Assembly: GCA_030035585.1 (NCBI GenBank)
Contig: CM057473.1
Location: 11,086,501-11,150,500, forward strand
Source of the DNA: Dugong dugon
Taxonomy: Eukaryota; Chordata; Mammalia; Sirenia; Dugongidae
Reading direction: 5' to 3'
DNA: 64,000 nt
Positions 32,643-44,373 of this stretch are shown here, piece after piece; position 1 is the stretch's first letter; every line of letters starts with the position of its first letter. A program made the position numbers and the translations under genes. Below the pieces are notes generated by a model. The model did no database searches. It was given only the letters and a program-made list of their open reading frames with translations, and was not told where the DNA came from.

Positions 32643-32895
32643 TCTGGGTAAGATAAATGGTGATTTGGCGCTAACCAGGAGAAGGAAGAACTAGATAGGT
32701 TGCCAGGTAGAGGTGGCAGCAGCAGGCTTGAGGATCTAGGAGATACAGAAAGCATGGTAGAGTGGAGTGACTGGTAGACGTTTTGTATGATGGGGGAAAA
32801 AAGGGGAGTGAGGTTGGCTAACTGCTGGATAAAATGTCAACCGCTGTAGGGTAATACCATTTTATCAGTCTCGATCAGCTGCTACAATAACTTGG

Positions 32896-33372
32896 TGTCA
32901 TGGATTGAATTGTGTTCCACCAAAATATCTGTCAACTTGGCTAGGTCATGATTTCCAGTGTTGTATGATTGTGAACCATTTTGTAATCTGATGTGATTTC
33001 CTTATGTGTTGTAAATTCAATCACTGTGATGTAATAAGATGGATTAGTGGCAGTTATACTGATGAGGTCTACAAGATTAGATAGGGTCTTAAGCCAATCT
33101 CTTTTGAGATATAAAAGAAAGGAGCGAGCAGAGAGACATAGGAACCTCATACCACCCACAGAGCAGTGCTGGGAGCAGAGTGCATCCTTTGGACCTGAGG
33201 TTCCTGCGCTGAGATGCTCCCAGACCAAGGGAAGACTGATGCATCACAAGGACCTTCCTTCAGAGCCGACACAGAGAGAGCGTTCCCTTGGAGCTGACAC
33301 CCTGAATTTGCAGCTGTAGCCTACTGGACTGTGATGGTATTTCTGTTAGAGCAGCAGTAGATGACTAAGACA
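32896..33372 (+). mobile_element. Afrotherian MaLR solo LTR
   Basis: Starts 'tgtcatggattgaattgtg' and ends 'agatgactaagaca'. Perfect 5-base target-site duplication CTTGG (32891-32895 and 33373-33377). Interior: 'aatctgatgtgatttcc' and 'ctttggacctgaggttcc'. It is closely related to the LTRs at 46011 and 60982. No internal region. Confidence 0.93.
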
Positions 33373-33675
33373 CTTGGGGAATGGGGAAACAAGCCTAATT
33401 TCTAACACATCTACTTCTCTAAACATTGTTTGCCCGTAGTCAGTAGGATTGGAAAGTTCAGGACAGACAGTGCTAAGATGAGGCTCTGGATCACTTGTTA
33501 TCATCAAGTTGTGTGGCCGGTGAAGACTCTCATCTTTGATGGAGTCCAGAATATAGTCACTGACTACTCTGTATTCCCTTCCTTATTCATTTCTTCATTC
33601 ATTCAACAAACATTATTAAAGGTCCTGTTTGCCCACTTCTGCTTGATCCTAATTTTTTTTTTACTGCACTCTATT

Positions 33676-34455
33676 ATTATTTTTAATTTTATTGTGCTTT
33701 AGGTGAAAGTTTACAGTGCAAACGAGTTTCTCATTCAAAAATTTATACATGAACTGTTCTGTGGCATTGGTTGCAGTCCCTGCAATGCGTCAGCACTCTC
33801 CCCCTTTCCAGCCGTGGTTCCCCATGCCCATTTGGCCTTTTCCTGTCCTTTCCTGCCTTCTCATCTTTGCTTTTGGGTGGGAGTTGCCCATTTGGTCTCA
33901 TATACTTGAGAGAACTGAACAGCACATTCCTCACATGTGTTATAGTCTGTTTTATAGGCCTGTCTAAGAAGGGGCTTCAGTTCTGAGTTAGTGGGATGTC
34001 CGGGGTCCATACTCTCAGCGGTTCCTCCAGTCTCTGTCATACCAGTAATCTGTTTTTTTTTTTTTTTTTGTGAATTTGAATTTTGTTCTACATTTTTCTC
34101 CTGCTGTCTCCAGGACCTTCTATTGTGGTCCCTGTCAGGGCAGTCGGTGGTGGTAGCCGGGCACCATCTAGTTCTTCTGGGATCAGGCCAGTGAAGGCTG
34201 TGGTTCACGTGGTCCTTTAGTCCTCAGGACTAATATTTCCTTGTGTCTTTGGTTTTCTCCATTCTTTTTTGCTCTGAAGGTGATGGGACCAAGAGGTGCA
34301 TCTTAGATGGTGACTCGCGAGCTTTTAAGACCCCAGATGCTACTCACCAAAGTAGGATGTAGAACATTTTCTTTATAAACTATGTTATCTAATTGACGTA
34401 GATGTCCCCCGAGACCATGGTCCCCAGCCCTCAGCCTTTGACATTAATTCTTGGA
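33676..34455 (-). mobile_element. L1 3' end, antisense
   Basis: 'ttattgtgctttaggtgaaa', 'cagcactctccccctttcc', 'ctagttcttctgggatcagg', 'gcatcttagatggtgactcg' and 'ttttaagaccccagatgcta' follow the antisense 3' UTR of elephant-type L1. It holds an internal T-run at 34051-34068. It is 5' truncated. Confidence 0.85.
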
Positions 34456-34469
34456 TACTGATCTGAATT

Positions 34470-35146
34470 ATTTTCTATCACTGCTGTAACTAGTGACTTA
34501 AAACAGCACAAATTTATTATCTCAGAGCTCTGTAGGTCAGAAGTCCCAAGTTCCCTGGGGCTGAAGTCAAGGAGTCAGCAGGTCTGCATTCTTTCTGGAG
34601 ACTCTAGGGGAGAAATCATTTCTTTGCTTTTTCCAGCTTCTAGAGGCACCCTGCAGTCCTTGGCTTGTGGCCCCTTCCTCTATCTTCAAGGTCAGCAACA
34701 TAGCATCTCCCTGACCCTGCTTACATTGTCACATGTCTTTCTCTGACTCCTTTCTGCCTCCCTCTTTAAGGAGGCTTGTGATTACCTTGGCCCACTGGAT
34801 AATCCAGGATACTCTCCACATTTTAAGGTCTGTTGATGAGCAACCTTATATCCATTTGCAACCTTAATTCTCTTTGCCATGTAACATAACTTATTTATAG
34901 GTTCTTGGGATCAGGAAGGGGTCTTTAGGTGGCATAAGTGGTTAGTAGTTCAAACGTGCCTGGCAGTACCACAGAAAATAGGCCTGGCAATCTGCTTCGG
35001 TTAAGATTATAGCCAAGAAAACCTAATGGAGCAGTTCTACTCCGTAACACATGGAGTCACCATGACTTGACTACAGCTAACAACAACAACAGCAACAGGG
35101 ATTAGGATATAGACGGCTTTGGGAGGGCCATTATTCTGCCTACCAT
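34470..35146 (-). mobile_element. MaLR (MLT1-like) LTR, antisense, split by a SINE
   Basis: 'atcactgctgtaactagtg', 'aaatttattatctcagagct', 'cttccagcttctagaggc', 'ccttggcttgtggccccttc' and, after the SINE, 'gggccattattctgcctacc'. The ends are not sharply defined. Confidence 0.82.
34918..35095 (+). mobile_element. AfroSINE class B inside the LTR
   Basis: Sense copy with an internal head deletion. It ends 'ctacagctaacaacaacaac'. The flanks 'gggatcagga' and 'gggattagga' form the target-site duplication. Confidence 0.92.
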
Positions 35147-36740
35147 ATGATCCCTTGAATTTGCTTCTCATCTTGTCCCTTTGGGCCATACAGAACTCCG
35201 ATTTCTTGTGGTTTTTTTTTTTTTTTTTTCTCCCTCTATCCTCTCCTCTCTAGAGGAGTTGATCTCTAGCCTGTGACTTCCTTTCCCTTCTGTACTTCAT
35301 ACGCTTCATGCCCACAGGCCCAACTGACTCCTGGCCGGCCCTCTCCATGGTCATTATTTAGTGCAGATTTGAACTCTAGGCACATCTTATCCTTTGCCTC
35401 TGGGCGAACCAGTCCGTTAACTTCTCAGCTGATGTTGAGAACGAAGTGGTTAAAATGTAGAGAGCTAATTACAGTGAATGATTGTAATAAATCCTCCTAT
35501 AATGGGTCCAGCACTGAGGACAGATATTGCACTTCTGCTTGGTGGCATGCAAAATAGGAGCTGTATTTAAAATTTCAGTCATAACTCATTCATTGCTTTG
35601 CTTTTCAGTTAGCTTTACCACAGGAAGAACAAGGTTAGCAATGGATAATGAAGGAGTCAGGGGGTCGGAGAGTGCCGAAAGTAATGCTCATTATCACTTA
35701 TTATGTTTACAAAGTGTTCAATGGCTTTATTATAACCAAGGAGCTATTTCTATTTGCTCTTAGAAGAAGGGTTAGTGGAAACTCTTCCTTTTCTTAAGGA
35801 GAAAATGCCTCTCAAATGAGCTGTTAATCATGGGAAAATAATGAAAAAACTCTTAGCTTACACCTACATACAGAAAAAAACTAGCTGAAAATTTCACAAC
35901 AAATCACAGAAACCTGTTGGATTAGGAGATGAAGTTTTACAGTGATATGGAGATATTCTGTTATACAATGCATTTTATCTAATTCTATTAGAAACCTTGG
36001 ATTGACAATACTTGAGGAGAATGGCCCTGAACAATTTAGTTATATTATTTTTTCAAAATTGCAAATAATACCCATTTTTATTTTTTATTCAATAGGCAAA
36101 GCAATGTTCATTTCTATAAATTAAGCTTGTAAACCTTTCCTTAAAATCGTTATGGATAAAAGTTAAACTTCTCTAAAAATGCTTACTTTTTTTTTTAACT
36201 TCAATAAACCAGTTTCAAGTCCCTCTAAAATAAAAAACAAAACAAAACAAAAAAACACTTTGATGACAAGTAATAAATGAGGAAAAAAAGATAAAATAAT
36301 ACGTGCAATCATGGTTTTTGGAAAGCTTCCTTTTTTTTTTTTTGAAATGCCCAGGTATCATAAGAACAATGTACATACCATAACAAATACTAATCGAAAA
36401 AAAGGTAGATGTGGTTTTGTTTCCTTGATAACCCTCAGGCTGCTTATTTTACCTTTAAGAGTCTGAAGGCTGGTTTCCCGGCCAGATGAAGTGGAAGGAT
36501 ATAAAGGCTTTAAGGGATGTACAGTTCATTTTGCAAGCAAACAATTATTCAGAAAAAAGTTAAGTTAAACCTTAAAAATAAAAATAAATGTATTAACATG
36601 GCCTCTCTGAAACTTGTCCTTCCAATAAACAGATTCTGTTTGGGTTTGGTTGGGGGGTAGGGTTGAGGGGATGAGGTTTGTGAAAGTCTGAAATTGTGAG
36701 TGTTCCAGAAAATAGTTGGAGGGATCTGTATTAATTTTAG
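35147..36740. other. Repeat-poor unique stretch
   Basis: About 1.6 kb without SINE or LTR. T-runs lie at 35211-35230 and 36329-36342, and an A/C-rich patch near 36228-36256. Short open frames have no domain. A stretch this free of SINEs in such a SINE-dense window may hold conserved non-coding sequence. Confidence 0.4.
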
Positions 36741-36940
36741 GAGTCCCTGGGTGGTGCAAATGGTTAAACACTTGGCTACTAGCTGACAGGTTGGTGATTC
36801 AAACTCACCCAGAGGCACCTTGGAAGACAGGCCTGGCAATCTGCTTCCAAAAGGTCACAACCTTGAAAACCCTATGGAGCAATTCCACTCTGCACACATA
36901 GGGACGCCATGGCTAGAAATCAACTTGAGGGCAACTGATA
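36741..36940 (+). mobile_element. AfroSINE class B
   Basis: Complete sense copy. 'gtattaatt' flanks both sides. Confidence 0.94.
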
Positions 36941-38098
36941 TGCTTTGGTATTAATTAATTTTGGTTTTTCCTTTGAGAATCAAAACTAATGATTTATGAT
37001 GAGCTCTCTATTAGGCATTTAGGTGAACATGCTTTTGCATGGCTGGTGCAGTTTCGGGGTGGAGCTGCAATATGGTAGTACTATACCATTCAAGAACATT
37101 TGAGTAAATAAGTCATTCAGCAATTCTTAGTGCCCCTGAAGGTCAAAATCAGCCGTTTGCAGAGTAATTTGCTTCTAACATTGACAACAACCCTAATTAG
37201 GAAATACGTATCCGACAGATCTAACGTACTTCTTCACAAGTGCAACAGAAAAAGAAAAACCTTTCTTCATCACTTTCTCTGCCTAATATGAAACCGATTT
37301 GCCAAGGTCTGGACTGAAAATGCGGAGCGGCCACCGAATGTATCACCTGGACTCATCGGAAATCTGGGCTCAGAGAAGAGATAAGACGTGATGTGAAATG
37401 CAAGGAAACACGAATGCACAAGGCACTACATTATTTCTTTAAATATTGACAGAATCCACTTAACGAGCAGATAGTGGAGAAGGAACATGAACAGTACAGC
37501 GGGGATTTTTTTTTTTTCATGCTATGTCGCAGTAATGAGAAAAATCTAAATTACATTTCCTGTAATGTCCCAAGAGTCAACGTTACCTATTTGACTTTAA
37601 AGAAAGCACGTGTTGAAAAAAAGAAACCAACTTGTCTTCTCTGCTAAGGAATGGAAGGGTTGGGACTCGGAGACACGCTGCAGAGAACCATGTGGGTGGG
37701 GATTTTTTAAATACGCTATCCATTTGCAACGTATTCAGAAAATTTTTATCAAGACAGTACATTGATTTTAGTAACTCATGGGATTTCACACTTTCTCTGA
37801 GCAATTCAAGTTTCCTTCTTAGAATCTTTGAACTGTTTTTGCCTGAATTGTATCATGTCATAAACTGAAAAATTTCTGGGCTCAAGTATAAAAAGATTTT
37901 AAAAAATAAAGTAGAAAAAATGTTTCAGTAAAACAAACTTTTGGTAAGAGTTGAAAATTGAATACTTCAGGTCATACTCAGTGAAAGATACAAATCTTTC
38001 TAGGTAGATGTAGTAGATCTCAGCACGAAATTCTTCACTCTTCTGTCCATACTTGGCGTGTGTATTAAAGCCTTTATATAGTAGAAGATAAAAGCTCC
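36941..38098. other. Repeat-free unique stretch
   Basis: About 1.15 kb without a recognised repeat. It contains a good GATA-factor site ('agagataagacg', near 37377) and a T-run at 37507-37519. No exon is recognised. Confidence 0.4.
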
Positions 38099-38230
38099 AC
38101 CGCTAACCAAAAGGTCAACAGTTCAAATCCACCAGCCGCTCTTTGGAAACCCTATGGGGCAGTTTTACTCTGTCCTATAGGGTTGCTATAAGTCACAATG
38201 GACTCGATGACAATGGGTTTGTTTGCTTGT
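38099..38230 (+). mobile_element. AfroSINE class A, 5'-truncated
   Basis: It begins inside the head at 'ccgctaaccaaaaggtc' and has the normal short-form body and tail. The tRNA A box is missing. Confidence 0.93.
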
Positions 38231-38955
38231 TTTTATAGAGGACAGGTAATCAAAGAGATTGAAATTAAAAATTAATTACCCAAAGTCCTCTATTTATGTA
38301 ATTAAAAATTCACATATAGCAAATTGTAATCACTTCAGCAGGCATTTAGAGAACAACATAGGACATAAAAGTAATCACTGGTGAAAAATGAGTAGTTTAA
38401 TATCAATATAAAAATCAAAATCATACAATTTGATGGATCTTAAAGAATAGGATTACTTAGTGGTTCTCTGCTAATTAATGTTTTAAAGTGTATTTAGTCT
38501 AAACAAGAACTTGTTAGATTAAAAACCTACATTACTCTAGAGCCTTACCATTTAACTGAGACAGTTAAACATTTTGGAGAATTTTATTTCTGCTTACCTC
38601 TTTCTTCCTAAAATTCCACAGAAAGGAAAATGCTTTTGTGAGTAATAGGAAATTATATTCTTAATATTTAAACATTTACCTTAAAAAAAATGTTTTGACT
38701 TTTACTCATAAGTGAAGCTTTTGAACGTGCCTAAGCTTACGACAATTGGGTATGAGTCAACATGAATTTTTGACAAATATATCCCATCAAATGAACTGGC
38801 TTTTTTCTTTAACTGAAATAATCATGCCCATAGATAAAAACCTCATTCTTCCCTCCTCTCGTTTCCACAAACAAAAACCTGTCTAGACACAGTTTCTTAT
38901 ATGGTTACTGCTTAATAGATTTTATAATTCCTGGAATACAGTAGTACCACCTACC
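38231..38955. other. Unique AT-rich stretch
   Basis: No repeat, open frame or regulatory motif I can support. Confidence 0.35.
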
Positions 38956-39180
38956 TTTTGCTGGACAACTACTTTGTACCAGACCCTTTTCCAAGAACTT
39001 TCCATAGTTTCACATTTAATTCCCTCAAAGTCATGGGACATTTATCCTCATGTTACCAATACAGAAAACGGGGTTCAGAAACATTAGGTGACTCCTACTC
39101 TAAGCGGCAGAGGCAGAATTGGAATTAAAGTCTATCCTTCTCAGTAGCCTCTGCTCTTTGCCTCTGCCACGTGCCTCCCC
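38956..39180 (-). mobile_element. MIR SINE, antisense
   Basis: 'actactttgtaccagaccc', 'tcatgttaccaatacagaaa', 'gcggcagaggcagaattgg' and 'gcctctgctctttgcctctg' follow reverse MIR order. Confidence 0.8.
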
Positions 39181-39338
39181 CAAGGCCAAGGACAGCACTT
39201 GCTCTAGGATGACCGACTGTCCCTGGTGTTTCTGGACATAAGACTTTCAGGGCTGAACCTGGGAAAGTCTCAGACAAACCTAGATGAATTGGTCACCCTG
39301 CATGAAGCCGTGATTTCGTGGTTACTGGACAGTCAGCA

Positions 39339-39506
39339 GGAGCCCTGGTGGCGCAGTAGTTAAGAGCTTGGCTGCTAACCAAAAGGTCAGCAGTTCAAGT
39401 CCACCAGCCGCTTCTTGGAAACCCTATGGGGCGGCAGTTCTACTCTGTCCCATAGGGTTGCTATGAGTTGGAACCAACTTGACAGCAATGGGTTTGTTTG
39501 TTTTTT
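39339..39506 (+). mobile_element. AfroSINE class A, short form
   Basis: Complete sense copy. 'ggacag[t/a]cagca' flanks both sides. Confidence 0.96.
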
Positions 39507-40084
39507 GGACAGACAGCAAAGCCAGGCTGTACTTCCAGAAGCTCTCTCTCTGTTCCTGTTAAATGCACCGGTGACGCCATTGTTCTAACTGGTTTAATAG
39601 AACTCAGGAGAGCTGCCTCCTGGAATAGCTGGATACCTGTGCTGGCCAGCTCTTGACACATAGGGAGAACTGAGTTGGTTATTTATCAACCCCCAGTCTT
39701 GAGTATAACTTTAGAACTCTTAGATAAAATGTTCAAAACTCATGGTCTAGGATTCCTATAAAGTCAGAGACGCTATTAATCAAAGATGAATTTGCACCTT
39801 CGTCTCTAAAGCAAGCAGATCAGGATGTTTTTTGTTCAGAATGCTTTCCTTATCAACGTAGTACGCCACTTAGCAGTCTTTACTTTTCAATCTAATCTAA
39901 TCCATTCCCTTGTGAGTATTGGAGTATTGTTACCTGGTAAGTACTGTTCAGTCTAATCTGTTACCTTGTGAGTATTCTTCCGTCTTTTTTTTTAATCTAA
40001 AATTTTTTTTTCAGTTGGATTGTACATTTCTTGATAGTGTTATATACGTCTTTAGGTCAGCATAACAGGTAAGAAGATTGCAGA
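39507..40084. other. Unique sequence with a local 'cagtctaatct' duplication
   Basis: 'aatctaatctaatccattcccttgtgag' style wording recurs at about 39889 and 39949 ('ttgtgagtatt' twice, ~53 bases apart). No gene. Confidence 0.4.
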
Positions 40085-40262
40085 CTCTGGGAACAGACTG
40101 CTAATTCCTACCCACTGACCACGAGGCAGTTACTTAAGCTCTGTGTACCGGTGCCCACATCTGTAAAATGGGAACAATAATAGCTCTTACCATACAGGGT
40201 TGCTGTGGGGATTAAATGAGTTGTTTTGCTAAAGCATTATATAAAGTGCTAGCTGTATTCTG
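40085..40262 (+). mobile_element. MIR SINE, sense
   Basis: 'gaggcagttacttaagctct', 'catctgtaaaatgggaacaa', 'agggttgctgtggggattaa' and 'tataaagtgctagctgta' are in MIR order. Confidence 0.9.
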
Positions 40263-41373
40263 CTTCCGCTCGCTGATCTTGGGTGATACTATGTGGTTCT
40301 TTGCAGGGGCGGGTGGTGGGTGCTTGGCCATAGTCGGGGCTGTTTTCCATCTACATGTATGCTCAAGGTTTTATTGCCACTTTTTATAAGCCATAGGAGA
40401 TTATTAATGTTTTCTCTTTTCAGTGTACCAATTGATCATTTTTTGGCACAGAGAGTGTGGTGATCCCCTCTGGAATTTAGAGAGATAGCAGTCATGAATT
40501 TGAGAGTAAGATATTTGTTCCTCTGTGTAAGCTGAGGACAAAATCTCTGGTCCTTCTTAGTGCTCACTTTTTTTTCCCCTGTAAATTACAAATGGTTCAT
40601 AAATATTAAAACTAGTTTTTTTCTTTTTTAAAAGAGAACGTTTCTTTGATTAGTTAGAACACAGCACTTTACTTGTACCACTTTAATCAAGCAGACTAGG
40701 GTCTCTAGAACAGTATGAGACAGCAAATCAGTGAGGCTTGGCAGTGCCTGAAAAGTCTCACCCAGTATTACATGAAGGTGCTTCCATTAAAATATAAATT
40801 TCGAGTGAGGGAAACCACACCTTTGTAATTGTACTGCTCAGAGGCTGGCACACACTTTAGGATATATGCCTTTAAAAGAACATCTGATTTGTAAATAGCT
40901 TTGGGAGCAGCCTGCCACGTCCGCTACATCGCTACATCCATGGTCTCTGTGATTCAGAACACCTATTGACGTAATGAGTCATTCTTCCCTTAGTTAGTCA
41001 AGAGAAGCTGTAGTTGTTTTAAGGAGGAATCTTATGGAGTAATATAGAGGAAGAAGCCGATTTTTAATGGTGATTGAAGTGTGTAGGTATAAAACCAATA
41101 ACAAGAAGTACAGATTTGAAGCAATATATCATGGCTTCCTTCTTGTTTTTAAAGCAAAGCTATCTAACTTACATAACAATATTAACAATCATTTATTAAA
41201 TTTTAATGAGCATTAAGCATTATGCTAAGTACATTAATAATTACTATTTAAATTCAAAAGTTGTAACCGAGTTTAGGAAGTATCACTAAGATGTGAAACA
41301 TTGATGGACATTATTTAAAGGTATTTATTTATTTTGGGTTGATGCTCATTCAATATACTCTACTATCCAACAG
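40263..41373. other. Repeat-poor unique stretch
   Basis: Apart from a possible L2/MIR trace at 41180-41260 ('tgctaagtacattaata') I see no repeat. A splice-acceptor-like 'ttttctcttttcag' at about 40411-40424 has no open frame or donor after it. Confidence 0.35.
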
Positions 41374-41582
41374 AAGAATCCTTGGGTGGTTTAATGGTTA
41401 ACATGCTCAGCTCTTAGCGGAAAGGCTGGCAGTTCAAGTCCACCCAGAGGTGCCTTAGAATAAAGGCCTGGTGATCTACTTTTGAAAAGCCAGCCACTGA
41501 AAACCCTAAGGAGCACAGTTCTACTCTGACACAATGCGGTTGCCATGAGGGGGAGTGGACTCAGCAGCAGGTGGTGGTTATT
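41374..41582 (+). mobile_element. AfroSINE class B
   Basis: Sense copy. Related flanks 'ctatccaacagaa' and 'ttatccaatagaa'. Confidence 0.94.
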
Positions 41583-42461
41583 ATCCAATAGAACAACGAT
41601 TCTAGAAACACTGAGACAAGTCTGTGTAAAGATGTTACAATGGGGAAGATCAACATATATTTACTAAAAATTAGAAGATCACCTTTTCTAAGAGGTTTCA
41701 GATTCTCTAAACCAATTTCCAAATATCTCCTAGGTTAGTGTATGAAAAACGTGCAATGATCTTTGAAAACGGAGGAAGCGTTTCTGGAGCAGTGACCTCA
41801 GAATATTTCAGGCCAACATTACTGTCCTATGTGTCCCTGGCCTCTAAGTGTTGAGGGTGCTCATAAGAGCAGGGGACACTAGGTAAGGCTGAGATGTCTG
41901 AAAAGGGTATCGCTAAGGAAGCCAGAAGCTGACTCAGCGACAGAGGTCCGCCTTCCTTCCCACCTTCCTTTCTCCTGGGTACTGCATCTTGTGGCTGAGC
42001 AGTCTTTTGTCCCTGAGTGATAGGAAGCAACTGTCCAGAGAGCTGATGTGTGAGGATCACTAAATGGTCACCAGAGTAAATTAGAAATTTGGCGCAGGTT
42101 AACTCAGCTTTCCACTAGCCACATCCTAGATGGTTAGCAATATATGATAATTGGTAATATAGAAATTGTACCCTCTTCCCAGGAACTGAAAAGGGGCTTT
42201 TCCTGCTCAATAAAGTTTATATTGAATGTAGATGGGATTCTTGGCGATAAGGCAGCCATCTTGTGACCATAATGATGTTAGAACCTTTGAGAGAGAACAA
42301 ATGTATTTTCCTTTCCCTGTTTAGAATTCTGGCACAGTGCAAATACAAATTACACAACACAACTTCAGAGTTTCAGCAACTCTGAGACCAACCCGTTGGC
42401 AGTTGCCTGAAGCGGGCAGATGCCAGTAGCTCAAATTCTAAAACCAAATATACCAAAAAAA
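41583..42461. other. Unique sequence
   Basis: The antisense open frame at 41827-42060 has no recognisable domain. No repeats are recognised. Confidence 0.35.
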
Positions 42462-42611
42462 AGTCGCCGTTGAGTTGATTCCGACTCACAGCGACCCTAT
42501 AGGACAGCGTAGAGCTGCCCCATAGGGTTTGCAGGGAGTGGCTGGTGGACTCCACCTGCCAACCTTTTGGTTAGCAGACGGGCCCTTAACCACTGCACCG
42601 CCAGGGCTCCA
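42462..42611 (-). mobile_element. AfroSINE class A, short form
   Basis: Antisense copy, complete to the head 'ctgcaccgccagggctcc'. Confidence 0.95.
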
Positions 42612-42755
42612 AAACAAGATAGGATGCTATAAAAATGATTAACGTGTGAGTGTTCCCGGGCTTCCATTTCCCTCTGTTTCCTAAGAGGATCCTAGTTTCT
42701 TCGGACCCATCATGTCCTTCTCTGCACCATTTGAGGGGTGCTGCCTTGACTAAGA

Positions 42756-42955
42756 CGGCCCTGGTGGCACAGTGGTTAAGCACTTATAGCTGCTAACCGA
42801 AAGGCCAGCAAAAGGTCGGTGGTTTGAACCTCGGGAGAAAGATGTGGCAGTCAGCTTCTGTAAAGATTACAGCCTTGGAAACCCTGTGGGACAGTTCTAC
42901 TCTGTCCTGTCTGGTCACTAGGAGTTGGAATCGACTCGACGGCTGTGTGGTTGAG
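42756..42955 (+). mobile_element. AfroSINE class A, long form with head rearrangement
   Basis: Sense copy. 'aaggccagcaaaaggtcgg' shows a short internal duplication in the tRNA-like head, and the segment after the B box is deleted. Confidence 0.92.
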
Positions 42956-42993
42956 TCTTAACTAAATGATGCTTTTCGACTCTTGTGATGCAG

Positions 42994-43120
42994 ATTAATT
43001 TTAATATTAAATAATTAAATTAAAGAAACCAATTAATCAAGTAAATTAATTAAATCAAAATAGTCCAATTAATTGAAATACATTGATTTAGTTAAAATAA
43101 ATTAACGCTAATATAATATT
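42994..43120. repeat. AT-rich low-complexity tract
   Basis: Repeated 'attaat' / 'taaatta' wording for ~125 bases. It is directly followed by the RTE-derived insertion, whose target duplication comes from its right edge. Confidence 0.75.
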
Positions 43121-43682
43121 TCCCCACTTGTCTGTCAGTTTGTCTTATGCCCATGGAAGCAGTAGTTAAGAAATCAAACGACATATTGCATTGGGAACGT
43201 CTGCTGCAAAAGACCTCTTTAAAGTGTTAAAAGGCAAAGGCGTCACTTTACGGACTAAGGTGCGCCTGATCCAAGCCATGGTGTTTTCGATTACCTGATA
43301 ATGTGAAAGCTGGACGATGAATAAGGAAGACAGAAGAATTGATGCCTTTGAATTATGGTGCTGCAAAGATTATCGAATATATCAGGGACTGCCAAAAGAA
43401 CGAACAAGTCTGTCTTGGAAGAAGTACAGCCGGAATGCTCCTTCGTCTCCTACTTGGGACACGTTATCAGGAGGGACCAGTCCCTGGAGAAAGGCATCAT
43501 GCCTGGTAAAGCAGAAGGTCAGCAAAAGAGAGGAAGACTCTCTATGAGGATTGACACAGTGGTTGCAACAATGGGCTCAAGCATAACGATTGTGAGGATG
43601 GCGCAGAACCGGGCAGTGTTTCCTTCTGTTGTACATAGGGTCACTGTAAGTCAGAGCCGACTCGATGGCACCTAACAACAAC
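43121..43682 (+). mobile_element. Internally deleted RTE-derived element (562 bp)
   Basis: The first ~24 bases match the RTE 5' end ('tctgtcagtttgtc') and are joined directly to the RTE 3' part (from 'cccatggaagcagtag'). It runs to the intact tail 'ctcgatggcacctaacaaca'. The flanks are a perfect 11-base duplication, aatataatatt (43110-43120 and 43683-43693), so this shortened form was itself copied as a unit. The endonuclease and most of the RT are missing. The remaining frame (43355-43675) is a C-terminal remnant. Confidence 0.85.
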
Positions 43683-43768
43683 AATATAATATTGTTATTG
43701 ATATTGATTAGTAGGCAAGGATGATGACAAAAATAACAGTAACTTTGCAGGTCAGGTCAGGAGAAAAC

Positions 43769-44050
43769 ATTTTTTATTTTAATAATTTAATTTTTTGTTG
43801 AAAGCATACACAGCAAAACACGCACCAGTTCAACAATTTCTACAAGTACAATTCAGAGACACTGATAACACTCTACAATATGTGCAACCATTCTCGCTGT
43901 CTTTTTCCAAATTGTTCCTCCTCCATTAACGTAAACTTATTGCCCCCTAAGCTTCTTATCTAACCTTTTGAGTTGCTGTTGTCAGTTTGATCCCATATAG
44001 ATGATTCTTTAAAAGAGAACCATGCTGAAGGCAGACATTCCAGAAAAGGT
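43769..44050 (-). mobile_element. L1 3' end, antisense, second subfamily
   Basis: 'aaagcatacacagcaaaaca', 'caacaatttctacaagtaca', 'caaattgttcctcctccatt' and 'gttgctgttgtcagtttgat' match another elephant-type antisense L1 3' end. It is truncated. Confidence 0.8.
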
Positions 44051-44204
44051 TTTTTTTTTCTTCTCCTTTTTTTCAGGGAGTATGAATAAAAGAAATATGA
44101 AAGCAGCTGTGGCGGGTGAGGAATGTGGATATGAGGCTCAAGAAACTCAAGTGTGGTGAGAACCACTACAGATTTAGCCATTTGACACCCCATCTAGCCT
44201 CCTT

Positions 44205-44373
44205 GGAGCCCCAGTGGCACAGTAGTTAAGAGCTCAGGCTACTAACCAAAAGGTCAGCAGTTGGAATCCACTAGCCACTCCTTGAAAACCCTATGGGGCA
44301 GCTCTACTCTGTCCCATAGGGTCACTATGGGTCAGAATTGACTCGATGGCAACGGGTTTGGTTTTTTTTTTGG
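44205..44373 (+). mobile_element. AfroSINE class A, short form
   Basis: Complete sense copy. 'tctagcctcct' flanks both sides (11-base duplication). Confidence 0.96.

Noticed and set aside
35570..35630. Micro-exon with acceptor 'gctttgcttttcag' and donor 'aacaag|gttagc'
   Set aside because: Only 25 bases, a weak donor, and no neighbouring exon. Such pairs arise often by chance.
40405..40480. Exon after the acceptor-like 'ttttctcttttcag'
   Set aside because: No open frame with a donor follows.
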